From: Lamellibrachia satsuma | Lineage: Eukaryota; Annelida; Polychaeta; Sabellida; Siboglinidae | Length of the DNA: 64,000 nt | Direction: 5' to 3' | Assembly (NCBI GenBank): GCA_033239005.1 | Contig: BSQZ01000006.1 | Span: forward strand, 5,231,501 to 5,295,500 | Notes under the pieces: model-generated | Databases searched by the model: none | Seen by the model: only the letters and a program-made list of their open reading frames with translations | Told to the model about the DNA's origin: nothing | Part shown: in pieces, positions 1-13,100 of the stretch | How positions within the stretch are numbered: the first letter of the stretch is position 1 | Layout of the letters: each line of letters begins with the position of its first letter | Translations under genes and position numbers: made by a program

Positions 1-155
1 TGACAGCATGGTGATAATACTGTGACAGTACTGTGACATTGCAATCTTGTAAGTGTAGATTAGTCCAGAAATAAAACTAAAATGGTCCAGAAATAAAGCT
101 AAGCATTAATGTTGTGTGTCTTCTAAAGTGACAATGCCCTTACTCTTCTGTTCAG

Positions 156-3100
156 GTCAACACTGTACCTCAGGGTGTCGTCGACATGAACCAATGCACA
201 GACGTGGTGGATGCGGAGGAGATCACCGGCCACCAACTCTCTGTTGCCATACTGGTGGCAGAACGCTCCATCTACATCAAGGGAACCACAAAAGATGAAA
301 CTACCAGGTAGGTGGTCAGAAATATCTGATTGTATTCTTGTTGATCAATGTTGTGCCTATTGGTTCAATTGAAAATGGAAAATTACACAAGTAGTGTAAT
401 ATTATTAACATTAAATTAGGGCATACATAAATTACGGCATAGTTTATCTGTAAGACTATTGGCATAGGAATTGCAAACGACTGTACCTGGATGGTCAGTT
501 GGAAATAGAAAATGTTTACAGTACTTACCAATTTTGATATTAAATTAGGATATACACATAATAGTTAGCGCAGTCAGTGATATTTGTTACAGTGTATGTT
601 GTTTAGTGATGTTGTTATTCAACAAAACCCATCCTAGATTTGGTGAATAGTCTCACTGTACCTTTCTTTGTTTCCTTCGAGTTTCAGCTGTCACCAAACT
701 AAATATTTTGTCATCAGGGCTTTGATCTACTAGGGTAGGTGGAATCGACAAACAGACAGCTGAGAATTCCACTTTGTCCAACCTGTGACAGTGTTAGCTG
801 CTGTTTTGGTGGTGATTCACAAAATTCTAGGAATATAATGAGTTCTCATCTGCCTAAGTGAAACCACATTCTGCCTACTCACTGCAGCCACATTGTTAAT
901 TAACCATGATGCATCTGTCAACACATGACCTGTATGATACATCTGATTGGTTAATGAGGCCAACTCCCATGACCCCTTTCAGAACAATGTAGGTGTTGCA
1001 GATAGTTTCAAGACAGTTTGATTTATTTCAGGTGCAAGAAGCTGGTAGTTAGACTTATAAAAAGATAGCATCCTGCCTGGACTGAAGCCAGTTTCAGTGC
1101 AGTTAGGAACAAGAAATTCAGCTGAGAATAACATGTGGCTGACAGAAGATGTACTACAGATGATGAATTTACTGTAGTAACACTCCTAGTTTAACACTCC
1201 ATTGGTCTATCCTTGCACGTAGGAGCTCTCCGGAAAGCACCAGAGAGCTCCCCAGTTACGTAATGAGTGGGGCGCAGTAGTGTAGTGGTGAGAGAATTGG
1301 ACTCTCAATAGAGAGGACCCATTTGAAATCCTCTTGCTTCCATTACGAAGCTTGGGCAATTTTGTTTATCCCACGTTGCTTCAGTTCACTCAGCTGTATA
1401 AATGATTACCTGGCTACAGACAGGTGGATATGTGAATGAATAGTCTTCACACAGTAATTTCAGCATGGCTGAATGCTTCCCAGAGAAGGGGGATGAAGTG
1501 TAAAGTACTTTGAGCGGTCCTACGGACTGGATTCAGTGCTACAAAAAAACGTACCTTTTCCTTTAATGACATTTGCAGCAAACTATTTATCCATATTTAT
1601 GCTATATGCTGGAATCATATTCTTTTCATTTTCGGTTACTACTACTATTGTATGAATTACATTATAAATGTGTCCTTGTTTGTGTGATGTGCAACAATTG
1701 TGTGATAATAAAGAGTTGATCACCTCTCTGGAAGGTATCTCATCGTCTCTGACTCCCCATCGAGACAGAAGCAACACCCTGATACATAAACTCTGGCATA
1801 TAGAAAGAACCTGGTGCCAATCTACCCTCTTAATCATTGTTGCATGATGCTGTAGATGACAGTTTAGTAAATATGTCAACATTTTGTTGTTTTTATGTGC
1901 TTGTCATCATAGTTACATTATTAAGAAATAATCACACCAATAAATCACAATTAAGCGGTGCTGTCGGAGCTTTCTTCCATCTAACTGTCGTCATATTATA
2001 ATTGGTCATTGCTGGATTGTTGGTTACCCTATATCAACTCAGTAATTGTTTGTATTCTAGTTTTCTTTCTGTTCTGTAAATAGACATTTTGTCATTAGGA
2101 CATTTATAAGAAAGACTGACATTGTTCATTGTTGTAGTGTTAACTATGTATATCCAGCAGGCTGAATGTGTGTCAAAGAAAATTTGACAAATATCAGATA
2201 AGGACTGCAAGTAGATAGACAATTGTTTTTTACTCTTTATGGTTTCTGGTCCTCTTGCTATCTGGAATTGGAGGTTTTGGAAGGCAATCTTGTTAGATCT
2301 TGTCTTGTTAACGAATCATCCACTAGCAGTCGTGCCTTTGTAGTATGTGACTCCCCCTGGCGACCAACAATAAGACTAATTCAGTGTTACCTCTGGGCAC
2401 TGACTTAGCAGTGCAAGCAGGCTGAATATGCTCTGATGTATTAATAGAAGGATCTTTATGTTTCTAGTTGACTAGAAGAGAATCATTGCCCCAATTGTGT
2501 CAGTAGCAAGGGCCATATACTAACAACAGTATGTCTAGTTTTCACCTGCTGTGTGCCTGGGAAACTAAAGAGACTGGGTATATGATCATAGCAGTCCACC
2601 AGACAGCCTTCAGTGCCACACCTGTGATTGCAAGCATATGATGCCTAGCACATATTTTTCAATAAAGAATGACAGAATTAAACTGTAACGTCAGGTTGTG
2701 ATAAACCTGTATATACTGCTTTTTGGTCTTGATCTTGATAACTAATTCAAAATATGTCACGGATTGATAAAAATTGCAGGTTCAACATACAAAGTATGGA
2801 TTTCAATACATGTTATGATGTATGTTAAATATAGATGTCTGGTTTTAATAAATATGGTTAGCATTTGTTCCATGCTGTGTTCACCAGATAATGTAGCACT
2901 GGGATAATAATATATTCTTTATGGACTTGGTGTATGGGCCTAATTATGAACAGTTTAGTTTGAATAAACCTTTCCATTACTCTCTATTGTTTGTTATTAT
3001 CAGCTGTCCAAGGCGATGGCTCTTTAGTGTATATTCACTATAATGGAAACCAGGTGCAGACAATATATATTTTCTTTCATAAGAAACTCTCTTCAGTTAA

Positions 3101-4131
3101 AGTGTCTAATATATGTCTATGCTTACTATAGATCTGGCTGGTGCACACATCTGGTGTTTGGTGTTCCACAGATGTTTGTTCAGAAAAAGGTGTACGCAGT
3201 TATGTTTATAGCTGGGTGTCATAGACTGTCATCAAAGAAGACATTGTATTGCCTGCATAACAGTCTGGTGTAGCGTATGCCGCTCATATGCAAGTGGCCT
3301 ACAGTCCCTCGATACATGTGACTTCCACCTCTGAGAACTGTTCTGATTGCATGCAAATGTGTGAGTTTGTGTGCGTGTATGCATGTACGTGCATGCGTGC
3401 ATGTGTGTTTATGACACAATTATGTGTACTTTGTATGTATGTGAGTGCAAGTTTCTATGTACATGTGTTTGTGTGTGTGTGGGTACTGCGACATGTGTGT
3501 GAGAGAGCTTGTGTGTTTATACATGTGTTTGTGTATGTTTATGTCTACGTGTGCTTGCATGTGTGTGTTTATGCATGTGTTTGTACGCGTGTTTATGTAT
3601 GGGTGTGTTTATAGTTATACATGTGTTTGTGTATGGTTATGCATGTACAGGGTGTATTAAAATTAAATACATACATAAGTTGCATGCATGTGACTGTGTG
3701 TGCAAGAATGTGTACTGGTATCTGGTATAGATGTGTTTGGCAGTCACAGGCAAAGACAGATACATCATTTGCAGCGTTACCTTCCACCTAATGGCCCATT
3801 ATCCTGGCCACAACAAGCTCCACAAGACAAGCAGTGTCAAGCACACAGAAACTGTGTTGTGTAATAATGGGCCCATTACATGCAATTGATTACTCTGGAC
3901 CAGCCATGTTTAGGGGTAGCAATTTAATGGCTATTAGTCAAAACCTTGCCCAGTCTGGGCCTCAGTGTGATTTCAGATGACCAGTGTCCAGCGTATGTTG
4001 ACCATGACAGTGTCCACTGTGTTTTCAGGTGGTACGATGTCCTGGTCATGTATCCTCGCAGCAACAAGGTCAAGTCACGGCGCTCACCCACCTACGTGGC
4101 ACCCAAGACCACTGCTAGTACCACTACCACG
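156..4131 (+). CDS. MPRIP: MPRIP exons encoding the C-terminal half of PH domain 1
   Basis: Exon 156-307 reads VNTVPQGVVDMNQCTDVVDA and then a strand-rich segment ending TTKDETTR. It corresponds to human MPRIP LPQGTINMNQCTDVVDG. It ends in phase 2 (AG|gtaggt) and joins exon 4029-4131 (ttttcag|G), which gives WYDVLVMYPRSNK, the terminal PH helix with its invariant Trp. A short basic and Thr-rich linker follows, up to ACG|gtcagt. The first half of the PH fold is outside the window. The last 64 nt of the second exon, with its donor, are repeated 725 bp downstream. Confidence 0.88.
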
Positions 4132-7100
4132 GTCAGTATCTGTCTTGTCCATCCATGTCTTTTCCACCCTCAGATGCCCTTCAGTCCTCTGTCACCCTCA
4201 GTCCTCTGTCAATACTCAGATCTCTGTCACCTTCAATCCTCTGTTACTCCTCAATCATCTTTCACCCTCAGTCCTCTGCCTCCCCTCAGTCATCTGTCAC
4301 CCCTCAATCCTCTTTTGCCCCTCAGTCATCTGTTACCCCTCAGTCCTCTGTCATCCCCCAGTCCTCTGTTGCCTCTCAGTCCTCTGCCATCCCCCAGTCC
4401 TCTGCGCCCCTCAGTCCTCTGTTGCCCCTCAGTCCTCTGTCGCCTCTCAGTCCTCTGTTGCCCCTCAGTCCTCTGTCGCCCCTCAGTCCTCTGTCGCCTC
4501 TCAGTCCTCTGTCGCCCCTGAGTCCTCTGTTGCCTCTCAGTCCTCTGTTGCCTCTCAGTCATGTGTCACCCTGTCATGTGTCACCAGCTTCAGTGTTGTT
4601 AAAACCTTTATGTTGACAATAAGTCTAGTGTCATCATTAGTAATATGCACCTGATAAAACAGTTTCTAGACAACTTTATCATGACTGATGATTGATACCA
4701 ACCACTGTAATTTATTAACAATGAAAAACTGTCAGGATTGTCATCATAATTGATGTCAACTGTCATATGTCACTCACACATTCTATGGCTATGGTCAAGT
4801 CACGGCGCTCACCCACCTACGTGGCACCCAAGACCACTGCTAGTACCACTACCACGGTCAGTATCTGTCTTGTCCATCCATGTCTTTTCCACCCTCAGAT
4901 GCCCTTCAGTCCTCTGTCACCCTCAGTCCTCTGTCAATACTCAGATCTCTGTCACCTTCAATCCTCTGTTACTCCTCAATCATCTTTCACCCTCAGTCCT
5001 CTGCCTCCCCTCAGTCATCTGTCACCCCTCAATCCTCTTTCATCCCTCAGTCATCTGTTACCCCTCAGTCCTCTGTCATCCCCCAGTCCTCTGTTGCCTC
5101 TCAGTCCTCTGCCATCCCCCAGTCCTCTGCGCCCCTCAGTCCTCTGTTGCCCCTCAGTCCTCTGTCGCCTCTCAGTCCTCTGTTGCCCCTCAGTCCTCTG
5201 TCGCCCCTCAGTCCTCTGTCGCCTCTCAGTCCTCTGTCGCCCCTGAGTCCTCTGTTGCCTCTCAGTCCTCTGTTGCCTCTCAGTCATGTGTCACCCTGTC
5301 ATGTGTCACCAGCTTCAGTGTTGTTAAAACCTTTATGTTGACAATAAGTCTAGTGTCATCATTAGTAATATGCACCTGATAAAACAGTTTCTAGACAACT
5401 TTATCATGACTGATGATTGATACCAACCACTGTAATTTATTAACAATGAAAAACTGTCAGGATTGTCATCATAATTGATGTCAACTGTCATATGTCACTC
5501 ACACATTCTATGGCTCACCATTGGCATCTAGTTGACTGTTCAAAGGAGTTGATGTGACGCCTGTGATAAAACGTGTGGGTCTTTGTCAGGCTACACAACG
5601 TTACATGGTTCTTAGCACACCTTTTTTGTACTCTTTGTGAACCTGTTTCGGTCGTGTCTGTTGCGTTGTACAGCTACACAGCAAGCACCTGCTCGTGTCT
5701 TCAATGAGTGCTTCAAAACAACACAAATGTGGAAGTGTGGGTCATATCTGGTGGCAGCTTCTCAGGACGCTTTGATATGATTGTCTGGCCATGGTTGGAT
5801 GATACATGTGGCTTTACTGATTGTGAGATTGACAGCACAGTTGTTTTTTCTTGTCTTGTGGTGTTATTGGGACACATCTACTTTGTGGTTTCATACAGTA
5901 TGTTCTGTCGAGTTTCTCATATCTCGGATCAGTTGCATGTGTGTTTTTTAACTCGACGTAAGCCAGTGAGGTGAATTTTCATGCTGATCTGCACATGTGA
6001 GGGTAGCCAGTGTACTGTGTGCATATCAGTGTCGATGTTGCGAGATAGTGCGATAACACTAGGGGGCGTCCTTGCACCACTCCACACCACCACTGTACAC
6101 TTTCAGCTGCGCCACTGCTGCGCAGTTGAAGGCAGTGTCACACGTCACATGAGAAGTAGTTGTCACAGACTCACTCAGTGGATACAGGTAACATTGTGTG
6201 CGTGTTGCACGCAGGATGTAGGTGATTCTGTGTGTTACAGCTGCTGTCTTCAAAACAGGACATGGTGACATTTTCAAGACAGGACATAATTGACACTTTG
6301 TGTTGTTAACACTGTCTCCAAGTCGAGACTTAGTTGACAGTTTTTTTTGTGTTATGGTCATGGCATCCAAGCAGGACATAGTTGACACTTTGTGTTATTA
6401 TCACAGCCTCCAAGACAGGACAAAGTTGACAATTTGTGTTATTACCGCAGCCTCCAAGACAGGACATAGTTGACAATTTGTGTTATTACCACAGCCTCCA
6501 AGACAGGACATAGTTGACAGTTTGTGTTATGGTCATGGCATCCAAGCAGGACATAGTTGATACTTTGTGTTATTATCACAGCCTCCAAGACAGGACAAAG
6601 TTGACAGTTTGTGTTATTACCACAGCCTCCAAGACAGGACATAGTTGACAATTTGTGTTATTACCACAGCCTCCAAGACAGGACAAAGTTGACAATTTGT
6701 GTTATTACCACAGCCTCCAAGACAGGACAAAGTTGACAATTTGTGTTATTACCACAGCCTCCAAGACAGGACATAGTTGACACTTTGTGTCATCATCATG
6801 GCCTACATGGCAAGGCATACATAGTTGACAGTTTGTCATTATGTCATATCCTTCAAGACAAGAAACGTGATACTTTGTGCTAATGTCACATCCTTCAAGC
6901 AACGAATGCAGGTAACGCTCTGTGTTGTTGTCACACTTTGATGCTAGTCACTGACAATGCTGCATGCAAGTTCAAAGCTGGATTACACCAGAGTGTGTTT
7001 GGTATGTTAGTGATCAAGGAGGAGTGGTAAGAGATATGACAGACGTGTGACAGTGCAACCAGTGCTTCCTGTCACCTGTCCAGGTGACAGCTACCTGTGT

Positions 7101-10100
7101 CAACTGCTCAGCTACAAGCAGCTGTTGTTTCCGTCTCACACATTCGTCTCTTTCAAAGCATTTGAAGAGATATCTTCGCACGTCGTGTCAATGACTGATG
7201 ATTCACACGTTGTCATGATACATGCCTGACCCGGATCTCTGTGGTTCAGATTTACTCTATCTTTGTGTCTCCATTGTAGTCGTTGTAGATACAACTTGTG
7301 TATGTAGGTGTTCATTATGTGTCATTGTGATCTGTTAGTCAAGTGTGTGTAGCTTCTATACTAGGTATTACTGGTGACTTATGAGCACTGGAAGGATGTG
7401 CACTGATGGTATCACAGAGACCCAGTTCCAAATACCAGGCATTTTCACCACGCATTTGTTTACATGACACGTTTCAGAGTTTCACCATTTCTCTTGCTAG
7501 GTGTTATGATTTGTGATAGAAATTATGGTGACTCTAGACTAATGTATAATTATGTGGTCTTTGTGTCTGCTAAATCTATTTATATATGTATGTATGTATG
7601 TATGCATGCATGCATGCATGCATGCATGCATGCATACATACATACATTCATGCATACACTCATACATACATAAATGTGTTGCCAATCTATGACTTAATCT
7701 TAGTCTATCACTGTATAGGAAGTCATTCCGTGCACTTTCAGTAGAACCACGTAATTGATGGTTGATGACATATACCAGGATAGTAATTAAAATAAATAGT
7801 ATTTGAAAGCTTCAGTATTGGTCATTAAGTGGGGAATTCCATCATTTCATGCTCCATTTTGTTTGGAAATAATCAGGACTGACGTAAAGTTTAAAGAGTA
7901 ATCTTGAGTGACATTCCACGCGTGTGCAGTGTATTGATTTGTAGATTTGAGCACCAGTTTGGCTAAGTAGGCCAACAACATCAAACTGAGATATGCTGTA
8001 AAAGCGAACTATGAGAAAAACATTGTGGTTCTGATAAGAAATGGTTTTTGCTGGCAAGCAGTCAGGAGCTGTAAGGAATGTTATCTCCTGCGCTGTTTCA
8101 CACAGTAGAAACTGGCACTGTAGATGTAGAGGCTGAGGAAGAGAGTTTGGAATGTCAAGATAGACTGTTCTACTACTTGACTACTCTGTGATAATCCTTT
8201 GCTTTGCCAGTCACGTTGAAGATTTTTTCACGCTGGATATGTGGATTTTGGGTGTCAACCACTATTAGAAAATAGTGCTGCATCATAGCTCAGCTGTCAC
8301 AATGTCAACTGTCATTGTGTCATACACTTTAAGTGTGTTTTGAGTGTCAACAGTGGACTTGTTGACGTATTAGTGTGGTATATTGATATCAGGTAGTTTT
8401 ATCTATGGATCTGTAATTGTGTGTTTGTACAATATATTGTGTTTGTGTAATGTTAATGGTTGTAAAAAAAAATTTTATTTGTCTTACATGATAGAAAACC
8501 AGATTTATGTTTTTCATTCATATATAATAACCTATGTGCAGAGTTGGAGGGGAATGCAATGCTATGTTTGATGGTAGTAATACAGTTGTTGTGTTAATGT
8601 TATACTGTATGTATTAGCTGTATATCTTGATCATTAAAAACTGATTCTGGTGTTTTCAGAGTGAAACAGAGGATGTGACTTGTGACGCAACGTCCAACAC
8701 CACTGGTGTAAGTACCACGACCACTATGGCCACCTGCATGCATGACACCAGTGCCGGTGTACCCCCATCTAAACGTGTGCACCACCCACCCTACCGCTCC
8801 GTCCCTACGCAAGGCTACGCAAGACCAAAAGACCTGCCCTGGTGGCAGCGGATTACCCATAGCAGCAGCATGGCCATGTCATACCCCAACTCACTCAGAC
8901 AGACCGGCTCGGCGGATAACGTCAACGGTCGAGTGACTTCTGACCAGCCGCTGACCTATCGCGGCATCCGCAGCATGAAGCATAAGAACGCGCAGTCGGA
9001 CGGAATGCGCCGCAGTAGTAGCTTGCATGACCTGCCGACGACACGGCCAGATGATGACACTACTTTTATAGCGCTAGGCAGGAACTTTCGCAGCCGATCC
9101 CGTGAGAGCCTTGTTGGTAGCAGCTATCTGCCACCAGGGGCACCCTTGCATGCTCGTCCACCGCCGGTGAGTCCGTGTTGTTTTGCTGCTGACTCTCTTG
9201 TGTGCAATGCTAACAGTACTCACTCCATCGCCGCTTCCGTAGTAGTGTGTGACCACTCTCACCAACCTCGGACACTCTTTGAGAGTCTAGTCAACCCCGA
9301 TCCGCCACTGCCACCTAAAGTCAAGCATGACCGCTACGTGCAGCTTGCCAGTGTGCCCAAACTGCGCCCCGTGGACCGCTACATCGGTCAGCTGAGTGAC
9401 CCGGGTGACAGCGAAAGACCTAGTAGATTGACTAAGCTCAACGGATTAACGCTGACTAACACTGTCGCTAACAAGGCACGATTCTGGGAGGCGCAATCTA
9501 AAGGAGCCGTCACTCCACCGGTGGCTTCCACTGGTGGTGCAACACCGCCGGGAGTGCGGAATGTGCCGACTAAGGCAGGAGTGCACCATGGCACAGCTGA
9601 ACACGAACACACTCTCCCTAGGTCTCCATCTTCCTCTAAGGCTTCTTCCCTCTTGCACGCACCCTGCTTGGCATCTGCCCCTTTCCCCGCCATGCAGCCT
9701 TTGACGTTTACCACAAGTCTACATTCCGTTGATCAGGACTTGAGCAACTTAAGTGCGCATGGACGACCGAACATGATGGCTGGGCCTCCAACGCAGCTAT
9801 CGTTATCACGCACATGGAGAAGTAACGAGCGAAGTCCGTCACCGCCACCCGTCTGGAACAGTGCTGACCCCTTGTGGCAGTCACAGCCACGCAGTCCAAC
9901 AAGTTCGCTGCTTCTCAATGGACGGAGTAAGAATGAAACGGATGAATATAAGGTAAGGTTTGGCCACAGACACCTGGTATAGACAGTAGAGAGTATTTGT
10001 GCCACAAGTGTTCTTGTTTGTATATGGCTAGCTTTTAAAGTAATTATATAATTATTTTCACTACTTTGTAATATTGTGTGTGCAATGTCGCCTGGCTACA

Positions 10101-13100
10101 ACCCCCGTCTGGTGATGTGACTTTTAAACATTATTGACCTTCATAATGTCATTATGCATGTGCAGAACCTTTTTTGTACCTAATTTGCACAGAGTGGCAC
10201 TAAAGAATTGCCAAAGCACAAAACTGAATAATAAATAATATGTTATCATCGCACCATGCAGTTTGGAGAGTATTATGAGTAATAGCTTGCTTAATTCATG
10301 TCGGCTGATATTAGTAAATCTATTATTTTATATATCTCCATGATACTATTACAGTAGTCGTACTAATATTGCACTGGTATAGCTATTAAAATACTATATA
10401 GCTATTACAATACCATATAGCTATTACAGTACTATGTAGCAATAGTAAGATTACCCCAGTAATCATCTATACTCGTAGAATAATAACAGGTTTAAAATGG
10501 CAGAGGATTAAAGTGCTTCAGCTTAGTATGTTGTCCAACTTAATATGTTGTCCAGCTTACTATGTTGTCCAACAAGGAATTGTTGGACAAAATGATAAAC
10601 CACTGTTGAGAGCATTGAGAGCGTGTGTGGCCTAGCGCTAGCAAGGAAGAGCTTTAAATTGTCACTGAAAGAGAAAGTAGTTCCAACAGAGTCGAGAGAA
10701 GCTAACATGACAAACTTATTTTAAAATGGTTTGAGAAGAAAGTTAAAAAAAAATTACAGACCAGTATGTTCACATCTGTAGCATGTTATTTACAGTATAT
10801 TCATATCACTGTCTTGTAAAAGTGAGGCCTATCTGACAAATATTTAGTGTTTTTTAGAAGAAATCACTGAGTGGGTAGGTGTAGGGTCACCTGTAGATAT
10901 AATCTACTTTGATTGTCATAAAGGCTTTGATAAAGTGCCACACCAAAGATTGATACTTAAAGTAGAACCTCATAATCAATGACTGACTGACAAAAGACAA
11001 AGAGTTATGGTAGATGGGAGGTTTCAGATTAGAAGAAATATTAGTTGATAACACCAAAGAGGAAGAGATAAAGCTTTGAAGCAGTGTAGTACTGAATGGT
11101 TGTAAAGATGTTGATGTGATAGTACTATTTTCTACATCAGACTTCAATCACAGATAGAAGAATCAAATAACGTAATAAAAAACACTGTAGATTGGGTATA
11201 AAAAAGTACACCCGTCATTGAATAAATTACCTGCTAACAGCAGAAATAATAGCAATGTGAATATTAAAAAAACTAAATAGACAGATATATATAAAATAAG
11301 GAATTGGTTTACTCGTTGCTTGGGAATGTGCTTGTGATCTATCCTGACATTCTTTGTAGCCGCCATTGGGACAATAAAGACCTTAAAACAACCTGTCTCT
11401 TATTATAATTGAAATACATCCTGAGCCATGCGGTCTAACCCACACGCCAATCTGCCCTACAGAAATCTAAATTATAGACCCTGAGAAGAGTTTTGTTATA
11501 CTATGATGTTTAACATAACATTATATCAGAACATGTCTTTAAGAATCATTTACTATTGTTCGGTGGCTGATGCTAGATATTTTTGCAACTAAAAGATTGA
11601 ATAAAAGACCGTTTTTGTGTTGCTTCCACACAAATAAGTCAGGTGTAAAACCAGCAAATGCTCTAGGTTTTTTATATTTTCTGAGTTATTTGAACCAGAA
11701 ATGTCAGTCTCACAAACAGTTGGCGCCATTGTTGGCCAGCTGCCAAGCGATGTAAGACATCTGAATGTGATAACACTAATTATACTATTAACAATAGCTG
11801 CATTCTGTGCCAGGCATATTTTGACTATGGGAGGTTATTTAGCAGTAGTGGTTGGGTGACTATTGTTGTTTGCTCGGTTGTGTAATCTGTGGCACGGGGA
11901 CGCATTACCAGTGCCCACCCCAACCCTACTCTGGAATGTCATACTGCAGTAACCCTATCTGCCCCCACAAACCCTTATCTAACAGAACACCACTGTGTTG
12001 GGTGATTTTCCAATTGGTAGCTACAAAAGTAAACATACATTTTTTCCTCGATTATCAGATGAGGTCATGGGAAAAGCTGTTAAGACGTCTGTAAAGTTAA
12101 GTATAAGACATGAGTGTGTAAGTTGCCCTGTTCACTGGTTTATGCCGGCCAGATCTTGATGTCTGAACAAAATGTGAGCTTTGTCTGGAACGCATTCAGC
12201 CAGAGACAGCCACACAAGCAGCATGCATTGATTACACTACTCTCTGTAGCTAAGTACGCCACACACTTGTTCATGCAGAGGACTGAACTGGTTCAAGGGA
12301 GAATGAACTAAATTGAAAAAACTAAATTGGAAAAACTAAATCGAAAAAATAAACAGGAAAACTAAATTTGAAACAGTTTATAAAAAAATAGAAAAAAACT
12401 TGAAAAGACTATATTATTGAAAAAAAATAAACTGAAAAAAACTAAATTGAAAAGGTATATGACAGCACTGAGGATAAAACATTGATCTCACTAATTATCA
12501 GTACCAAAGTGTTATGGTCACTATAGTAAGCCCTCTGTGTACACTAAAGACAATATACCAATTACCAAGTCCAGTGTTTTGGTCGCTATAGTAAGTACAA
12601 AGTTAACCCTTGTTGGACTAAAGACTAGATAGTAAGTCCATCGTTGTGGTCACTATGGTGGTTACCGCTCAGTAAGTCCATGGTGGTGTTGCAGATGGCC
12701 AAGTCGGGGGATGTGGCCGCTGTCCGGCCAGGAGGTGGACACAGACTGGACTCGGTCCACAGAGAGGTCAGTTCCTGTTATTTTAATCAGAGTTTTTGTA
12801 AAGTGCTGTGAATCATATTGGATATGGCAGTAGTAAGTATAAATAATTTTGTATTATTCCTCATGGTGTTCTCACATAAAATATCACATAATTTAATGAT
12901 TACTTTGATGAGAACTTGATTTTCATATATTATCTGCCATCATGAAATGTAACTACTTAATCTATATACAGAAAGTTTAATATATTATGCATTTTTATTT
13001 TGTCTGTGTGTGTAACGCTAACATGTACCTTGTAATCATGTAACATGTACCTTGTAATCATGTAACATATACCTTGTAATCATATATTATATAACCTCTT

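Larger units (their letters stand above)
5516..8659 (+). other. MPRIP intron: minisatellite and palindromic microsatellite, nothing else recognised
   Basis: Contains the 44-bp array at 6262-6900 and the CATG/TATG run at 7580-7675. The remaining sequence shows no exon with acceptor, donor and conserved protein. Confidence 0.6.

Noticed and set aside
3946..5379. Ser/Pro/Leu-rich frames of 150-225 aa
   Set aside because: Translations of the 18-bp repeat inside a tandem-duplicated intron; only 4029-4131 is a real exon.
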